DNA from: Nitratireductor sp. GISD-1A_MAKvit
GTDB taxonomy: Bacteria; Pseudomonadota; Alphaproteobacteria; Rhizobiales; Rhizobiaceae
Length of the DNA: 64,000 bases
Assembly (NCBI RefSeq): GCF_040819555.1
Contig: NZ_CP161920.1
Location: 2,975,001 to 3,039,000, forward strand
Reading direction: 5' to 3'
Shown here: positions 1-9,333 of the stretch, one piece after another
Layout: the number at the start of each line of letters is the position of its first letter
Position numbering within the stretch: the first letter of the stretch is position 1
Notes under the pieces: model-generated
Database searches by the model: none
Told to the model about the DNA's origin: nothing
Seen by the model: only the letters and a program-made list of their open reading frames with translations
Made by a program: the position numbers and the translations under genes

Positions 1-1050
1 GGTCTGCCGCGTCTCGTCATCCGCGACCGCAACGGCGGCACCGAACACATGATCGCTTTCGAGGAAGAGGCCTATTCCCTGGGTCTCCATGGTTCCTACG
101 AATACGACACCGAAACGCTGCGCTTTTCCTACTCTTCAATGACGACGCCCGAGCAGGTGTTCGACTACAACATGCGCACCCGCACGCGCACTTTGCTCAA
201 GATGCAGGAAGTCCCCTCCGGTCACAGGCCGGACGACTATGTAACCCGGCGTCTGATGGCGCCTGCACCCGATGGCGAGCTGGTCCCGGTTTCGCTTGTC
301 TATCGCAAGGATACCGCGCTCGACGGAACCGCTCCCTGCCTTCTCTACGGCTACGGTGCCTACGGCATGGCCATGCCGGCTTCCTTCAACACCAGCTGCC
401 TTTCGCTGGTCGATCGCGGTTTCATCTATGCGATTGCCCACATTCGCGGCGGCAAGGAAAAGGGCTATGCCTGGTACGAAGAGGGAAAGCGCGAGAAAAA
501 GGTCAACACGTTCACCGATTTCATCGCCGCAGCCCGCCATCTCGTGACCGAAGGCTACACCAGCCACGACCGTCTTGTCGCCGAAGGCGGCTCGGCCGGC
601 GGCATGCTGATGGGGGCCGTTGCAAACATGGCGCCGGAGGTCTTTGGCGGCATCGTGGCGGCGGTGCCGTTCGTCGATGTTCTCAACACCATGCTCGACG
701 ACACGCTGCCGCTCACCCCGCCCGAATGGCCTGAATGGGGCAATCCCATTGCCTCACGCGCAGATTACGAAACCATCGCCGCCTATTCGCCCTATGACAA
801 TGTCGGCGCGAAGGACTATCCGCCCATTCTGGCGCTCGCCGGCCTGACCGACCCGCGCGTCACCTATTGGGAACCTGCCAAATGGGTCGCAAGGCTCAGA
901 GAGCGCAAGAGCAGCGACAATCCGGTTCTTCTGAAAACAAATCTCGACGCCGGTCATGCCGGTGCCTCGGGACGTTTCTCACGGCTGGAGGAAAAGGCGC
1001 TCACCTACGCCTTTGTCCTGAAGGTCACCGGGAAGATGGATAGCCGTTAG
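1..1050 (+). CDS. ptrB: Oligopeptidase B, C-terminal part (5' end outside window)
   Basis: This is the catalytic half of an S9-family serine peptidase that cleaves small peptides after basic residues in the cytoplasm or periplasm. The frame is open to base 1, so the N-terminal propeller lies upstream of the window. The nucleophile motif GGSAGG is visible with its serine codon at 592-594. The catalytic Asp in AGLTDPRV and the His in DAGHAGASGRF follow at the spacing expected for the family. The gene ends in a 26-bp convergent overlap with the cytochrome gene on the other strand. The family assignment is firm. The choice between oligopeptidase B and a general prolyl oligopeptidase rests on overall resemblance. 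Confidence 0.9.
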   Translation, partial: GLPRLVIRDRNGGTEHMIAFEEEAYSLGLHGSYEYDTETLRFSYSSMTTPEQVFDYNMRTRTRTLLKMQEVPSGHRPDDYVTRRLMAPAPDGELVPVSLVYRKDTALDGTAPCLLYGYGAYGMAMPASFNTSCLSLVDRGFIYAIAHIRGGKEKGYAWYEEGKREKKVNTFTDFIAAARHLVTEGYTSHDRLVAEGGSAGGMLMGAVANMAPEVFGGIVAAVPFVDVLNTMLDDTLPLTPPEWPEWGNPIASRADYETIAAYSPYDNVGAKDYPPILALAGLTDPRVTYWEPAKWVARLRERKSSDNPVLLKTNLDAGHAGASGRFSRLEEKALTYAFVLKVTGKMDSR

Positions 1051-1957
1051 GTCTGGCCGGCACCGCCTTGAGATAGGCAGCAATCGCCTCGCGGTCTTCT
1101 GTTGAGAGGCGGGCCATGTTCTTCTGGACCGAGACCATGGCCCCGCCAACCGAATCGAATTCCGGCGTGAAACCCGTCTCCAGATAATAGGCGACATCGC
1201 CCACCGACCATGAATCGAGCCCGCCCTCACCCGGGGTCACATTGGGCACGACCCCCTCGCCTTCCGCCGATACGGCACCTGCAAGCCACTGATCGTATAG
1301 CTGGCCACCGGCAAAATTGCGCGGTGTGTGGCACTCGCCGCAATGCCCCGCTCCCTCGACCAGGTACTGCCCCCTGCGTTGCGCCTCCGAGGCTTCTTCA
1401 CCGAGCGGCACGACCGGCGCCTCGCGCATGAAGGCGAGCTTCCAGAGCCCGATGCCCCTGCGCACGGTGAACGGGAACGAAAGCCTGTGCTCTCCCGCGC
1501 TGCCTTCCACATCCGGTAACGTCTTGATGAAGGCGAAGAGGTCGCTCACATCCTGCAGCGACATGCGGGCATAGGAGGGGTAGGGAAAGGCCGGGTAATA
1601 ATGCTCCCCCTCCGGCGAAACGCCATGCAGCATCGCATTGGCGAAGTCATTCTCGCTCCACGTGCCGATGCCGTCCCGCTCGTGAGGCGAGATATTGGGT
1701 GCCACAAACGTTCCGAAATCCGATCGCAGCTCCACACCGCCGGCAAGCTCAAGACGGGCATCCCCCTCCGCGTCCGGACGTGCGTGACAGGAAGCGCAGC
1801 CACCTGCCCAAAACACCTGTTCGCCACGCTCGGCGTTCGGCGCCCTCTGCGCTCTGGCCGCCCCGGCCTCAAGAGAGCCGGGAGCCGTCAGAATCCAGAA
1901 CGCGACCGCTCCCCCAAAGGCAGCGAGAAGCGCGGCAGAGAGCACTTTCTTCTTCAT
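1025..1957 (-). CDS. Diheme cytochrome c, alcohol-dehydrogenase-subunit type
   Basis: A periplasmic electron-transfer protein of 310 residues. An N-terminal hydrophobic segment (about residues 5-25) acts as signal or anchor. Two CXXCH heme sites, CASCH at 54-58 and CGECH near 205, define two cytochrome c domains. The layout resembles the cytochrome subunits of membrane dehydrogenases, which pass electrons to the respiratory chain. No dehydrogenase gene lies next to it. It sits just downstream of, and on the same strand as, a cytochrome c' gene with only a 20-bp gap, so the two are probably co-transcribed. The dehydrogenase partner cannot be told from the sequence. Confidence 0.85.
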   Translation of the reverse strand: MKKKVLSAALLAAFGGAVAFWILTAPGSLEAGAARAQRAPNAERGEQVFWAGGCASCHARPDAEGDARLELAGGVELRSDFGTFVAPNISPHERDGIGTWSENDFANAMLHGVSPEGEHYYPAFPYPSYARMSLQDVSDLFAFIKTLPDVEGSAGEHRLSFPFTVRRGIGLWKLAFMREAPVVPLGEEASEAQRRGQYLVEGAGHCGECHTPRNFAGGQLYDQWLAGAVSAEGEGVVPNVTPGEGGLDSWSVGDVAYYLETGFTPEFDSVGGAMVSVQKNMARLSTEDREAIAAYLKAVPARPNGYPSSR

Positions 1958-1977
1958 GTCGTGATCGGAGTCGGGCT

Positions 1978-2427
1978 TCAGTTTTTCTGGATTCGGAATG
2001 TCTCATGACAGCTTTTGCAATTGCCAAATACAGGCCCGATTGCAGCCTGGAATGCGGGCAGGTCGGCAGGCCCGTCTTTTCCTGCGGCTTCCACCGCAGC
2101 AGCCGTATCGGAAACGTATTTGTCGAGCGCGGCCTGAAACCCTTCCGCATTCTCCCAGATAGCCGGCGCGGCCGTGGTGTCGCCATCGTTCGAGCCGTCG
2201 GGAAAATAATCGCCAAAGGTTTTTGCGCTCGCCGCCAGTGTCAGGATTGCCGCCCGGGCGATCACCGGATTGTAATCGATCTCTCTTTTGAGCATAGCGC
2301 CCGCGAGCCCCGCAGACGCGGCATTGGCCTGCATGATCGCCTTGCGCACCGCAATCGGATCGTCCGCAGCCGCGACCCCAGTCGCGGTCAGGCAGAGTAT
2401 GGAAACGGCAAGAGCTAATTTCTTCAT
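1978..2427 (-). CDS. Cytochrome c' (c-prime) family protein
   Basis: A periplasmic four-helix-bundle heme protein of 149 residues. It has a cleavable signal peptide (MKKLALAVSILCLTATGVAAA) and one heme-binding CKSCH near the C terminus, followed by ETFR, which is the usual position in cytochrome c'. Family members bind NO or CO or act as electron carriers. The start at 2427 is chosen because a good ribosome site (ccggaggg) precedes it and the signal peptide begins there; an upstream alternative start would add 16 implausible residues. It precedes the diheme cytochrome gene and probably shares its transcript. Confidence 0.85.
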   Translation of the reverse strand: MKKLALAVSILCLTATGVAAADDPIAVRKAIMQANAASAGLAGAMLKREIDYNPVIARAAILTLAASAKTFGDYFPDGSNDGDTTAAPAIWENAEGFQAALDKYVSDTAAAVEAAGKDGPADLPAFQAAIGPVFGNCKSCHETFRIQKN

Positions 2428-2530
2428 GGGAACCCTCCGGTGATTTTCTTCAACAATACCGCGTTGAACGCACATGGCCCGAAATAATTTTACGACGCGC
2501 CTTCAAGGTTTTGTGATCAGGCGGTGAATC

Positions 2531-2560
2531 AAAAAAAGGCCCGGCATAAAGCCGGGCCTT
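2531..2560 (-). terminator. Rho-independent terminator of sodB
   Basis: Read on the minus strand, a perfect 10-bp GC-rich stem (2536-2545 with 2551-2560, loop of 5) is followed by seven T residues. It lies about 40 bp beyond the sodB stop codon. Confidence 0.85.
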
Positions 2561-2602
2561 CGAGTACAAATCGAGTTTGTACTTATTGTGAACTCACATC
2601 CC

Positions 2603-3202
2603 TCAGGAAGCCTGTTCGTAGAGCTCCAGAACGTAGTCCCAGTTGATCAGGCTGTCGACGAAAGCCTCAAGATATTTAGGGCGCGCGTTGCGATAGTCGA
2701 TATAGTAGGAGTGCTCCCATACATCGACGCCCAGGATCGGCTTGGCGTCGTGAATGAGCGGGTTTTCGCCGTTCGGGGTCTTCATGATTTCCAGCTTGCC
2801 GTTCCTCACGGCGAGCCATGCCCAGCCGGATCCGAACTGCGTCGCCCCGGCGTTGATGAAATCAGCGCGGAACTTGTCGTAGCCGCCCAGATCACTGTCG
2901 ATCGCCTTGGCGAGCGCGCCCGGCAGGCTGGTGCCGCCGCCACCCTTCTTCATCCACTTCCAGAAATGAACGTGGTTGTAGTGCTGGGCAGCATTGTTGA
3001 ACAGCCCGGCATTCTTGCCATGGGACTGCTTGACCACCTCTTCGAGAGAAAGGCCGTCCATGCCTGCTTCGGCCGCAAGCTTGTTACCATTGTCGACATA
3101 GGCCTTGTGGTGCTTGTCATGGTGGTACTCCAGCGTCTCCTTCGACATGAAGGGCTGCAGCGCCTCGTAATCGTAAGGCAGATCCGGCAGTTCAAAAGCC
3201 AT
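2603..3202 (-). CDS. sodB: Superoxide dismutase, Fe/Mn family
   Basis: A 199-residue enzyme that converts superoxide to hydrogen peroxide and oxygen. The metal-ligand landmarks of the Fe/Mn fold are present: the YHHDKHHKAYVDNGN helix near residue 25, the HFWKWM segment, and DVWEHSYYIDYRN, which carries the Asp and His ligands. Length is normal for SodB. The start at 3202 has a strong upstream site (gagggag). An earlier alternative start would add 24 residues without family resemblance. A clear terminator follows. Metal preference cannot be proven from sequence, but the residues look more like the iron type. Confidence 0.93.
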   Translation of the reverse strand: MAFELPDLPYDYEALQPFMSKETLEYHHDKHHKAYVDNGNKLAAEAGMDGLSLEEVVKQSHGKNAGLFNNAAQHYNHVHFWKWMKKGGGGTSLPGALAKAIDSDLGGYDKFRADFINAGATQFGSGWAWLAVRNGKLEIMKTPNGENPLIHDAKPILGVDVWEHSYYIDYRNARPKYLEAFVDSLINWDYVLELYEQAS

Positions 3203-3304
3203 GGTGGTAAACTCCCTCGTACAGGTGGTTGAATTCTGCAGGACGCAGATGGGATTGCGTCTCCGGTGAGACAATACCCATAGCGCCCAAATGTTCCCGG
3301 CGTG

Positions 3305-4183
3305 TCAGACGGGCAGCCCCGAATGGGCCCACTCCCAATAGAGGTCGCGCGCCTTTTTGGCCACAGGCCCCGCCTGATAATTCTGGTCCTCGACCCTGCA
3401 TACCGGAACGACCTTGGAGTGGTTGCCCGAGGAAAAGACCTCATCCGCATCGAGGAAGTCCTTCAAAGACAGTGTCTTTTCGACCACCTCGACACCGGCC
3501 TCGCGCAGGAGTTTCATCACGCGGGAGCGGGTGATGCCGGAGAGAAATGTCCCGTTCGGCGCGGGCGTGTACACCACGCCATCCTTCACCATGAAAATGT
3601 TGGAGCTGCCGGTTTCGGCGACATTGCCAAGCATGTCGAGAACCAGGGCATTGTCGAAGCCGCGGCTGCGCGCCTCCAGGATCGCTCGACCGTTGTTGGG
3701 ATAGAGACACCCGGCTTTGGCGTTCGTCGGCGCGGTCTCCAGCGAGGGACGCCGGAAAGGCGACACGGTCACGGAAAAGCCGGTCGGCGCCAGCATCGGT
3801 GCCTCGTAAAGGCACAGACAGAACCGGCTCGAGTCCGGATCGGCAGGAACACCCATATAGCCGCCATGTTCCCCCCAGTACATCGGCCGGATGTAAACGG
3901 CGGTCTTGCCATCGAACTTCTTCAGACCGTCCCTTGCCAGGCCCACGATTTCTTCTGCCGATACCTTCGGCGTCAGGCCGAGATTGGCGGCCGATGCATT
4001 GACCCGCTCTGCGTGCAGATCAAGATCGGGAGCGACGTTTTCAAACCAGCGCGCGCCGTCAAACACCGTGGATCCTAACCACATGGCGTGGCTGCGGGGC
4101 CCGATGAGCGGAACATTCCCCTCATGCCAGTCACCATCGACATAGGTCCAGGTCGTTGATTGGACGTCGCTCACCACGGTCAT
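3305..4183 (-). CDS. ilvE: Branched-chain-amino-acid aminotransferase (class IV)
   Basis: A PLP enzyme of 292 residues that would interconvert Leu, Ile or Val with their 2-oxo acids using glutamate. The fold-type IV catalytic lysine is visible in PTNAKAGCLYPNN, followed by the family's glutamate in VAETGSSNIF and the phosphate-binding SGITRSRVM. The start at 4183 has an excellent ribosome site (aggaaggaa). It is a monocistronic unit between sodB and the haloacid dehalogenase gene. A related class IV activity, such as 4-amino-4-deoxychorismate lyase or D-amino acid transaminase, is possible, but the length and motifs favour IlvE type. Confidence 0.85.
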   Translation of the reverse strand: MTVVSDVQSTTWTYVDGDWHEGNVPLIGPRSHAMWLGSTVFDGARWFENVAPDLDLHAERVNASAANLGLTPKVSAEEIVGLARDGLKKFDGKTAVYIRPMYWGEHGGYMGVPADPDSSRFCLCLYEAPMLAPTGFSVTVSPFRRPSLETAPTNAKAGCLYPNNGRAILEARSRGFDNALVLDMLGNVAETGSSNIFMVKDGVVYTPAPNGTFLSGITRSRVMKLLREAGVEVVEKTLSLKDFLDADEVFSSGNHSKVVPVCRVEDQNYQAGPVAKKARDLYWEWAHSGLPV

Positions 4184-4377
4184 TCTGCGTGTTCCTTCCT
4201 GCGATCAAACCCGCCGCTTTCGGCAGATGCAAAACTCTTTCGGATCTGTGCCGTGCATCGAATGCACTTTCGGGGGCTTCGTCAATTGCTTCTGCACAGC
4301 TATTGATGATGCCAGACAGGGTTTCTTGACCGCTGTTGAGCGCTGCGGTCAAGTATGAGGACACAGAAGGAGCCCCC

Positions 4378-5034
4378 ATGCGTCACGCCGCTTATGTCTT
4401 CGATGCCTATGGCACACTTTTCGACGTGCATGCCGCGGTGCGGCGGCATGCCGGGGAGATTGGCCCCGAGGGGCAACGCTTTTCCGAACTGTGGCGCGCC
4501 AAGCAACTGGAATATTCCTGGGTCCTCACGCTCATGGGGCAGTATCAGGATTTTTGGGTTTTGACCGAACGGGCCCTCGACTTCGCTTTCGCCAGGGTTC
4601 CGTCCGTGGACAGGAGGCTGCGGCAGGATCTGCTGGATGCCTACTGGCGGCTCGACTGCTACGAAGAAGTTCCTGCCGTTCTTAAGGCCCTCAAGAGGGA
4701 GGGGGCGCGGCTTGCCATTCTGTCAAACGGCTCTGCGGCAATGCTCGAAGCGGCGATTCGTTCGTCAGCACTCGACGATGTTATCGACGATGTATTCTCG
4801 GTCGAAACCCTGCGCCGTTTCAAAACCGATCAGAACGTCTACGAACTCGTCACCAATGCCTGGCGCATCTACCCGCAAAACGTGTCGTTCCAGTCTTCCA
4901 ACAGATGGGACATTGCCGGCGCACGGCAGTTCGGCTTCCGCACGGTCTGGCTCAACCGCACGGATCAGCCCGACGAATATGAGGATTTTCCACCCGATCT
5001 CATCCTGCCGTCACTGGAAGGGCTGCTATCCTGA
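4378..5034 (+). CDS. Haloacid dehalogenase, type II (HAD superfamily)
   Basis: A 218-residue cytoplasmic HAD hydrolase. The nucleophile motif VFDAYGTLFD lies at the N terminus. Motif II is SNGS, and the C-terminal SSNRWDIAGARQFGF signature is typical of L-2-haloacid dehalogenases, which hydrolyse 2-haloalkanoic acids to 2-hydroxy acids. ATG 4378 is preferred because aaggag lies seven bases upstream; the longer frame adds 14 unrelated residues. The physiological substrate in soil or marine alphaproteobacteria is often unknown, so this name states family membership only. Confidence 0.82.
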   Translation: MRHAAYVFDAYGTLFDVHAAVRRHAGEIGPEGQRFSELWRAKQLEYSWVLTLMGQYQDFWVLTERALDFAFARVPSVDRRLRQDLLDAYWRLDCYEEVPAVLKALKREGARLAILSNGSAAMLEAAIRSSALDDVIDDVFSVETLRRFKTDQNVYELVTNAWRIYPQNVSFQSSNRWDIAGARQFGFRTVWLNRTDQPDEYEDFPPDLILPSLEGLLS

Positions 5035-5281
5035 GGCCTGTTTTTCTCGCGCGGAAGGGCAACGCTCGTGGTATGATGCATCTATAACACACCTGACCGG
5101 GAACTTTTGTGCACGAAACATTTTTCACCTACAAGTCGAAGCAACTCGGTCTATCAAGCACACTCCGAATTCTTCGGATCCCTGGGAGGGAAATTGGGGC
5201 TGACCCCAAGGTGGAGTCGCGCGTTCTGTTGGAACGATCGCCCCCGCCAATCCTGACAAAACGCGAGTAGACGAAGAAACC

Positions 5282-6028
5282 ATGTCCGATTCCCCCATTG
5301 CCGCACGATCCCTTAACCGGCGCCGATTTCTGTCCTTGAGCGCCGCCGGCGCTGCATCGCTCGGCCTGTCCGCATGTGTCAGCAGTTCAGGCGACACGCC
5401 CGTTGTCGCGCCCCGGCCCAAGCCGGAGCCGGGTCCGGTGCAATACACCTCTATGTATGGCGCCGTGACGGATGCAGGCTACGACATTCCCGCCGTGCCA
5501 ATCGACAAGATCAATCCGCGTTACTATCGTCAGGAAGTGGCTGACCCGACGGGAGAACGTCCCGGCACCATCGTCGTCGATACGGCCAATCATTTTCTTT
5601 ATCTCGTGCGCGAGCGCGGCCGGGCGATGCGCTATGGTGTCGGCCTTGGCCGTGCCGGGTTCGAATGGTCGGGCCGCGCGGAAATCAAATACAAGCAGCA
5701 GTGGCCGCGCTGGTTCCCGCCCGCAGAAATGATCGACCGCCGGCCGGAGCTTGAGAAGTACCGTGCAGAATATGACAAGGCGAACGACAAGTGGGTGGGT
5801 GGCATGCAGCCAGGCATCGCCAACCCGCTCGGTGCCCGCGCGCTCTACATTTTCGAAGACGGCAAGGACACGCTCTATCGCGTTCATGGTTCGCCGGAGT
5901 GGTGGACCATCGGCAAATCGGTTTCGTCGGGCTGCGTGCGCATGCTCAACCAGGACGTGATCGATCTCTACAACCGGGTGCCGGACGGTTCACCGATCCT
6001 CGTCACCTCCGGCCTGCGCAGCGTCTAG
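5282..6028 (+). CDS. L,D-transpeptidase, Tat-exported lipoprotein-like
   Basis: A 248-residue YkuD-family enzyme that cross-links peptidoglycan stem peptides or attaches proteins to them in the periplasm. The N terminus carries a twin-arginine motif (NRRRFLSLS) followed by a hydrophobic stretch ending in a lipobox-like LSAC. The catalytic signature is complete: HGSPEWW, then SVSSGCVRM with the active-site cysteine and the downstream arginine. A strong terminator directly follows the stop. Hyphomicrobiales encode many paralogues, so its specific role is not assigned. Confidence 0.9.
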   Translation: MSDSPIAARSLNRRRFLSLSAAGAASLGLSACVSSSGDTPVVAPRPKPEPGPVQYTSMYGAVTDAGYDIPAVPIDKINPRYYRQEVADPTGERPGTIVVDTANHFLYLVRERGRAMRYGVGLGRAGFEWSGRAEIKYKQQWPRWFPPAEMIDRRPELEKYRAEYDKANDKWVGGMQPGIANPLGARALYIFEDGKDTLYRVHGSPEWWTIGKSVSSGCVRMLNQDVIDLYNRVPDGSPILVTSGLRSV

Positions 6029-6059
6029 CGCGGCGCACTGTCGGGAACGAACGCAAAGG

Positions 6060-6083
6060 GGGGCGCTCTCAGCGCCCCTTTTT
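6060..6083 (+). terminator. Rho-independent terminator after the L,D-transpeptidase gene
   Basis: An 8-bp stem (6060-6067 with 6071-6078, loop ctc) is followed by five T residues on the plus strand. The stem overlaps the last codons of the convergent HerA-like gene, so the same DNA encodes its C-terminal KKGR. Confidence 0.8.
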
Positions 6084-7631
6084 CAGACTGCCCAGAATAC
6101 CCCGCACCAGGGCGCGGCCCAGCGACGTGCCCACGGAACGCACCACGGATTTGATCGCCGCTTCCGTCACCGATTGGCGGTTGGATGTGCGACGGCGCGT
6201 GGTGGTGGTCTTGCGCCGCGTCTTCGTGCTCGTGCCGCCATTGCCGAAGTCCGGCAGCGACCAGCGCGAACGCTCCTCCACCTCACCTGCCTCCTCGGCT
6301 TTCTGTGCTTCTGCCTCGGCCTTTGCCTTGTCAGCCGCCTTTTTCTGAAGGATCTCGAAGGCTGATTCGCGGTCGACGCTTTCGTCATACTGACCGAAAA
6401 CCGGGCTCGCCTTCAAAAGCCTTTCACGCTCGGCTTCGGTGATCGGCCCAAGTCTGGATGCCGGCGGGCGAATGAGGGTCCGTTGCACCATGGAGGGCAC
6501 GCCCTTCGATTCAAGCGTGGAAACCAGCGCTTCTCCAACGCCGAGCTTCGTGATGGCCTCGAAACAGTCGAACTGCGGATTGGGTCTGAACGTGTCCGCA
6601 GCCGTCTTCACCGCCTTTTGCTCGCGCGGCGTATAGGCGCGCAGCGCATGCTGGATACGGTTGCCGAGCTGGCTGAGCACGGTTTCGGGCACATCGAGCG
6701 GATTCTGTGTGACGAAGTAGACACCAACGCCCTTTGACCGAATGAGCCGCACCACCTGCTCGACGCGGTCGACCAGGATCTTCGGCGCTTCATCGAACAG
6801 AAGATGCGCTTCATCGAAGAAGAAGACGAGCCGTGGCCGGTCGGGATCGCCCACCTCGGGCAGTTCCTCAAACAGCTCCGACAGCAACCACAGGAGAAAC
6901 GTCGCATAAAGACGAGGGTTCATCATCAGCTTGTCGGCGGCGAGCACATTGATAGCCCCCCGCCCGTCCGGCGTGGTGCGCATGATGTCGCTGATCTTCA
7001 GCGCCGGTTCGCCGAAGAAGAAGTTCGCACCCTGTTGCTCCAGCACGAGCAGCGTCCTCTGGATCGCGCCCACCGACTGTTTCGACACATTGCCGTAGCG
7101 CGTGCCGATCTCGTCGGCCCGATCGGCCACATGAACGAGAAGCGCCTGCAGGTCCTTCATATCCAGCAGAAGAAGGCCTTCCTCGTCGGCAATGCGGAAA
7201 GCGATGTTCAAGACACCTTCCTGCGCATCCGAAAGGTTCATCAGCCGTGACAGAAGCAGCGGCCCCATCTCCGAGATCGTGGTGCGGATCGGGTGCCCCT
7301 TCTCGCCGAAAAGGTCCCAGAAGATCACCGGAAATTCCTGGAAGTCGTAGGGATCAAGCTTGATCGTGTCGGCCCGCTTGGTCAGGAAATCCTTTTCCTC
7401 ACCCATCATTGCAATGCCGGAAAGGTCGCCCTTCACGTCGGCACAGAAGACCGGCACGCCGGCATTGGAAAATCCTTCTGCAAGGATTTGCAGTGTCACG
7501 GTCTTGCCGGTGCCGGTTGCGCCGGTGACAAGACCATGCCGGTTGGCATATTTCAGAAGAAGGCGTTCGGCCTGCTGGTAGCTGTCGTCCGGGTGCCGGC
7601 TGGCTCCCAGAAAGATACTGTCTTCCGCCAT
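6069..7631 (-). CDS. HerA-like ATPase, DUF853 (YjgR family)
   Basis: A 520-residue P-loop ATPase of the HerA/FtsK superclass. Walker A (GATGTGKT) is near residue 37. A Walker B-like [16 protein letters not shown] and a conserved [19 protein letters not shown] block mark the DUF853 family. The C terminus is basic and low-complexity, with many Arg, Lys and Thr residues (6180-6230 on the minus strand), and may contact nucleic acid or membrane. The biological role of YjgR proteins is not established. The gene is divergent from the methylmalonyl-CoA mutase genes, with a 259-bp intergenic region. Confidence 0.85.
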   Translation of the reverse strand: MAEDSIFLGASRHPDDSYQQAERLLLKYANRHGLVTGATGTGKTVTLQILAEGFSNAGVPVFCADVKGDLSGIAMMGEEKDFLTKRADTIKLDPYDFQEFPVIFWDLFGEKGHPIRTTISEMGPLLLSRLMNLSDAQEGVLNIAFRIADEEGLLLLDMKDLQALLVHVADRADEIGTRYGNVSKQSVGAIQRTLLVLEQQGANFFFGEPALKISDIMRTTPDGRGAINVLAADKLMMNPRLYATFLLWLLSELFEELPEVGDPDRPRLVFFFDEAHLLFDEAPKILVDRVEQVVRLIRSKGVGVYFVTQNPLDVPETVLSQLGNRIQHALRAYTPREQKAVKTAADTFRPNPQFDCFEAITKLGVGEALVSTLESKGVPSMVQRTLIRPPASRLGPITEAERERLLKASPVFGQYDESVDRESAFEILQKKAADKAKAEAEAQKAEEAGEVEERSRWSLPDFGNGGTSTKTRRKTTTTRRRTSNRQSVTEAAIKSVVRSVGTSLGRALVRGILGSLKKGR

Positions 7632-7890
7632 TAAACTCTGCCTCGCTCCCGGTAGCGCTGAAATTTGTGGTTCTTCGGTATAGTCAGCCTCGCAGAAAGT
7701 CTCAACGTCGTTGTGCGTGAAGCAAAGCGCGGCTTTCCTGCAACGCTAGCCGGCTATTCGGCCTATTGTGCATTGCGGCGTCTCCTGTCGCGTCCTAAAC
7801 TCGCAGCGCAATGAAAGGGTGGTTGCCCTTGGAATTCGTTGCCCGCCTGGTTGCACGGATTTCAGGACCAACGGCGAATTGGGAGGCATG

Positions 7891-9333
7891 ATGGATCGCG
7901 CGATCCTAAAGAAGGTAACGTTTCCACAGATCGACCAGGAGCGCTGGCGTGATCTCGTGATCGAATCCCTGAAAGGGGAGGCCGGCCCAGAGGCGCTTTC
8001 GTGGCAGACGGACGACAACATCTCCATGCGCGCGCTCTATGAGCGCATGCAGGATGCAAAGCCTCTCGCCCGCGGGCGGGAGAAGTCCGGCTGGGCAGCG
8101 GTCCAGCGCATGGACGACCCAGATCCGATCCGTGCCAACCGCCAGGCAAAGGAAGACATCGCCCAGGGCGCAACAGGTCTTGCTCTCGTTTTCGAAGGCG
8201 CGCCCAACGCTTATGGCTATGGTCTTCCCGCCACGCCCGAGGCGGTCGCCAGGGCGCTTGACGGCATCGATCTTCAGGGCCTCCATCTGCGCATGGATGC
8301 CAATCCCAACAGCCGCGCCATCGTAGACTGGCTGACCCAGATTTTCACCGAACGCCGCATCAACCCGGCCGCCATGACGCTGTCCTTCGGCATTTCGCCG
8401 GCGGCCACCTTCGCCGGCACCGGCAAACTGCGCATGTCGATCGAGGCGCTGGAAGCGTCCATGCCGCAATCCTTTGCAGGCTTTTTTGCCATGGACCTGC
8501 CAGGCATCCTGCTTGAGGGCGACGGTCGCGTGTTCCACAATGCGGGCGCATCGGAGGCGCAGGAGCTTGGCATCATGCTGGCCTCCGCCGTCTCGCATCT
8601 GCGCATGTTCGAGCAGGCCCGTCAGCCGCTTGTCTATGCCGCACCTCATATCGGCTTTTCGCTCTGCGTCGATCAGGACCAGTTCCTGTCGATTGCCAAG
8701 ATCAGGGCCTTGCGCCGCCTTTGGGCGCGCGTGCAGGAGACCTGCTCCATCGAGCCATCGCTGGCCACGATCCACGCCGAAACCTCCTACCGGATGATGA
8801 CGGCGAGGGATCCCGAAACCAACACGCTGCGCACCACCATCGCAGCCTTCGCGGCCGCCGTCGGCGGTGCCGATTCGCTCTCCGTCCTGCCGCACACCAT
8901 CGTTCATGGTTTGCCGGACGAAGATGCAAGGCGGCTTGCCCGCAACACGCAGCTCATTCTGTCCGGTGAAAGCCATCTCGACCTCATCATCGATCCGGCC
9001 GCCGGCGCCGGCGGCATGGAAACGCTCACCGCCGCCCTCTGTGAAAAGGCGTGGGACGAATTCCGCCGCATCGAGAGCGAAGGCGGCGTGTTGCGCAGCC
9101 TGATGAACGGCCACATTCAGGAACGCGTTCTGGAAATGCGCGAGCGCCGCGAGCAACGCATCAATGACGGCAAGAGGGCGATCGTGGGAACCACGATCTA
9201 CCCGGCCGCAGAAGAGCGCCCGGTGAAGACGCTGAAGGCAAAGTCACCAGACTTTTCGGGGGAAACGGCTGCGGTGCGTTGTCAGCCGCTTCTCGCGCAG
9301 CGTCTCGATGAGACCGGAGGAGGCATCGCATGA
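7891..9333 (+). CDS. mutA: Methylmalonyl-CoA mutase small (beta) subunit
   Basis: A 480-residue subunit with the mutase TIM-barrel fold. It pairs with MutB to convert (R)-methylmalonyl-CoA to succinyl-CoA in propionate and odd-chain or branched-chain catabolism. The family blocks [39 protein letters not shown] and [14 protein letters not shown] are clear. The protein ends shortly after the barrel and has no C-terminal cobalamin-domain relic, unlike the roughly 640-residue actinobacterial MutA. Two adjacent ATGs occur (7888 and 7891); the second is better spaced from gggagg at 7881-7886. The stop overlaps the mutB start (ATGA), so the two are translationally coupled. Confidence 0.9.
   Translation: MDRAILKKVTFPQIDQERWRDLVIESLKGEAGPEALSWQTDDNISMRALYERMQDAKPLARGREKSGWAAVQRMDDPDPIRANRQAKEDIAQGATGLALVFEGAPNAYGYGLPATPEAVARALDGIDLQGLHLRMDANPNSRAIVDWLTQIFTERRINPAAMTLSFGISPAATFAGTGKLRMSIEALEASMPQSFAGFFAMDLPGILLEGDGRVFHNAGASEAQELGIMLASAVSHLRMFEQARQPLVYAAPHIGFSLCVDQDQFLSIAKIRALRRLWARVQETCSIEPSLATIHAETSYRMMTARDPETNTLRTTIAAFAAAVGGADSLSVLPHTIVHGLPDEDARRLARNTQLILSGESHLDLIIDPAAGAGGMETLTAALCEKAWDEFRRIESEGGVLRSLMNGHIQERVLEMRERREQRINDGKRAIVGTTIYPAAEERPVKTLKAKSPDFSGETAAVRCQPLLAQRLDETGGGIA

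Noticed and set aside
7632..7890. Cobalamin riboswitch upstream of mutA
   Set aside because: No B12-box-like conserved core or characteristic stems could be seen.
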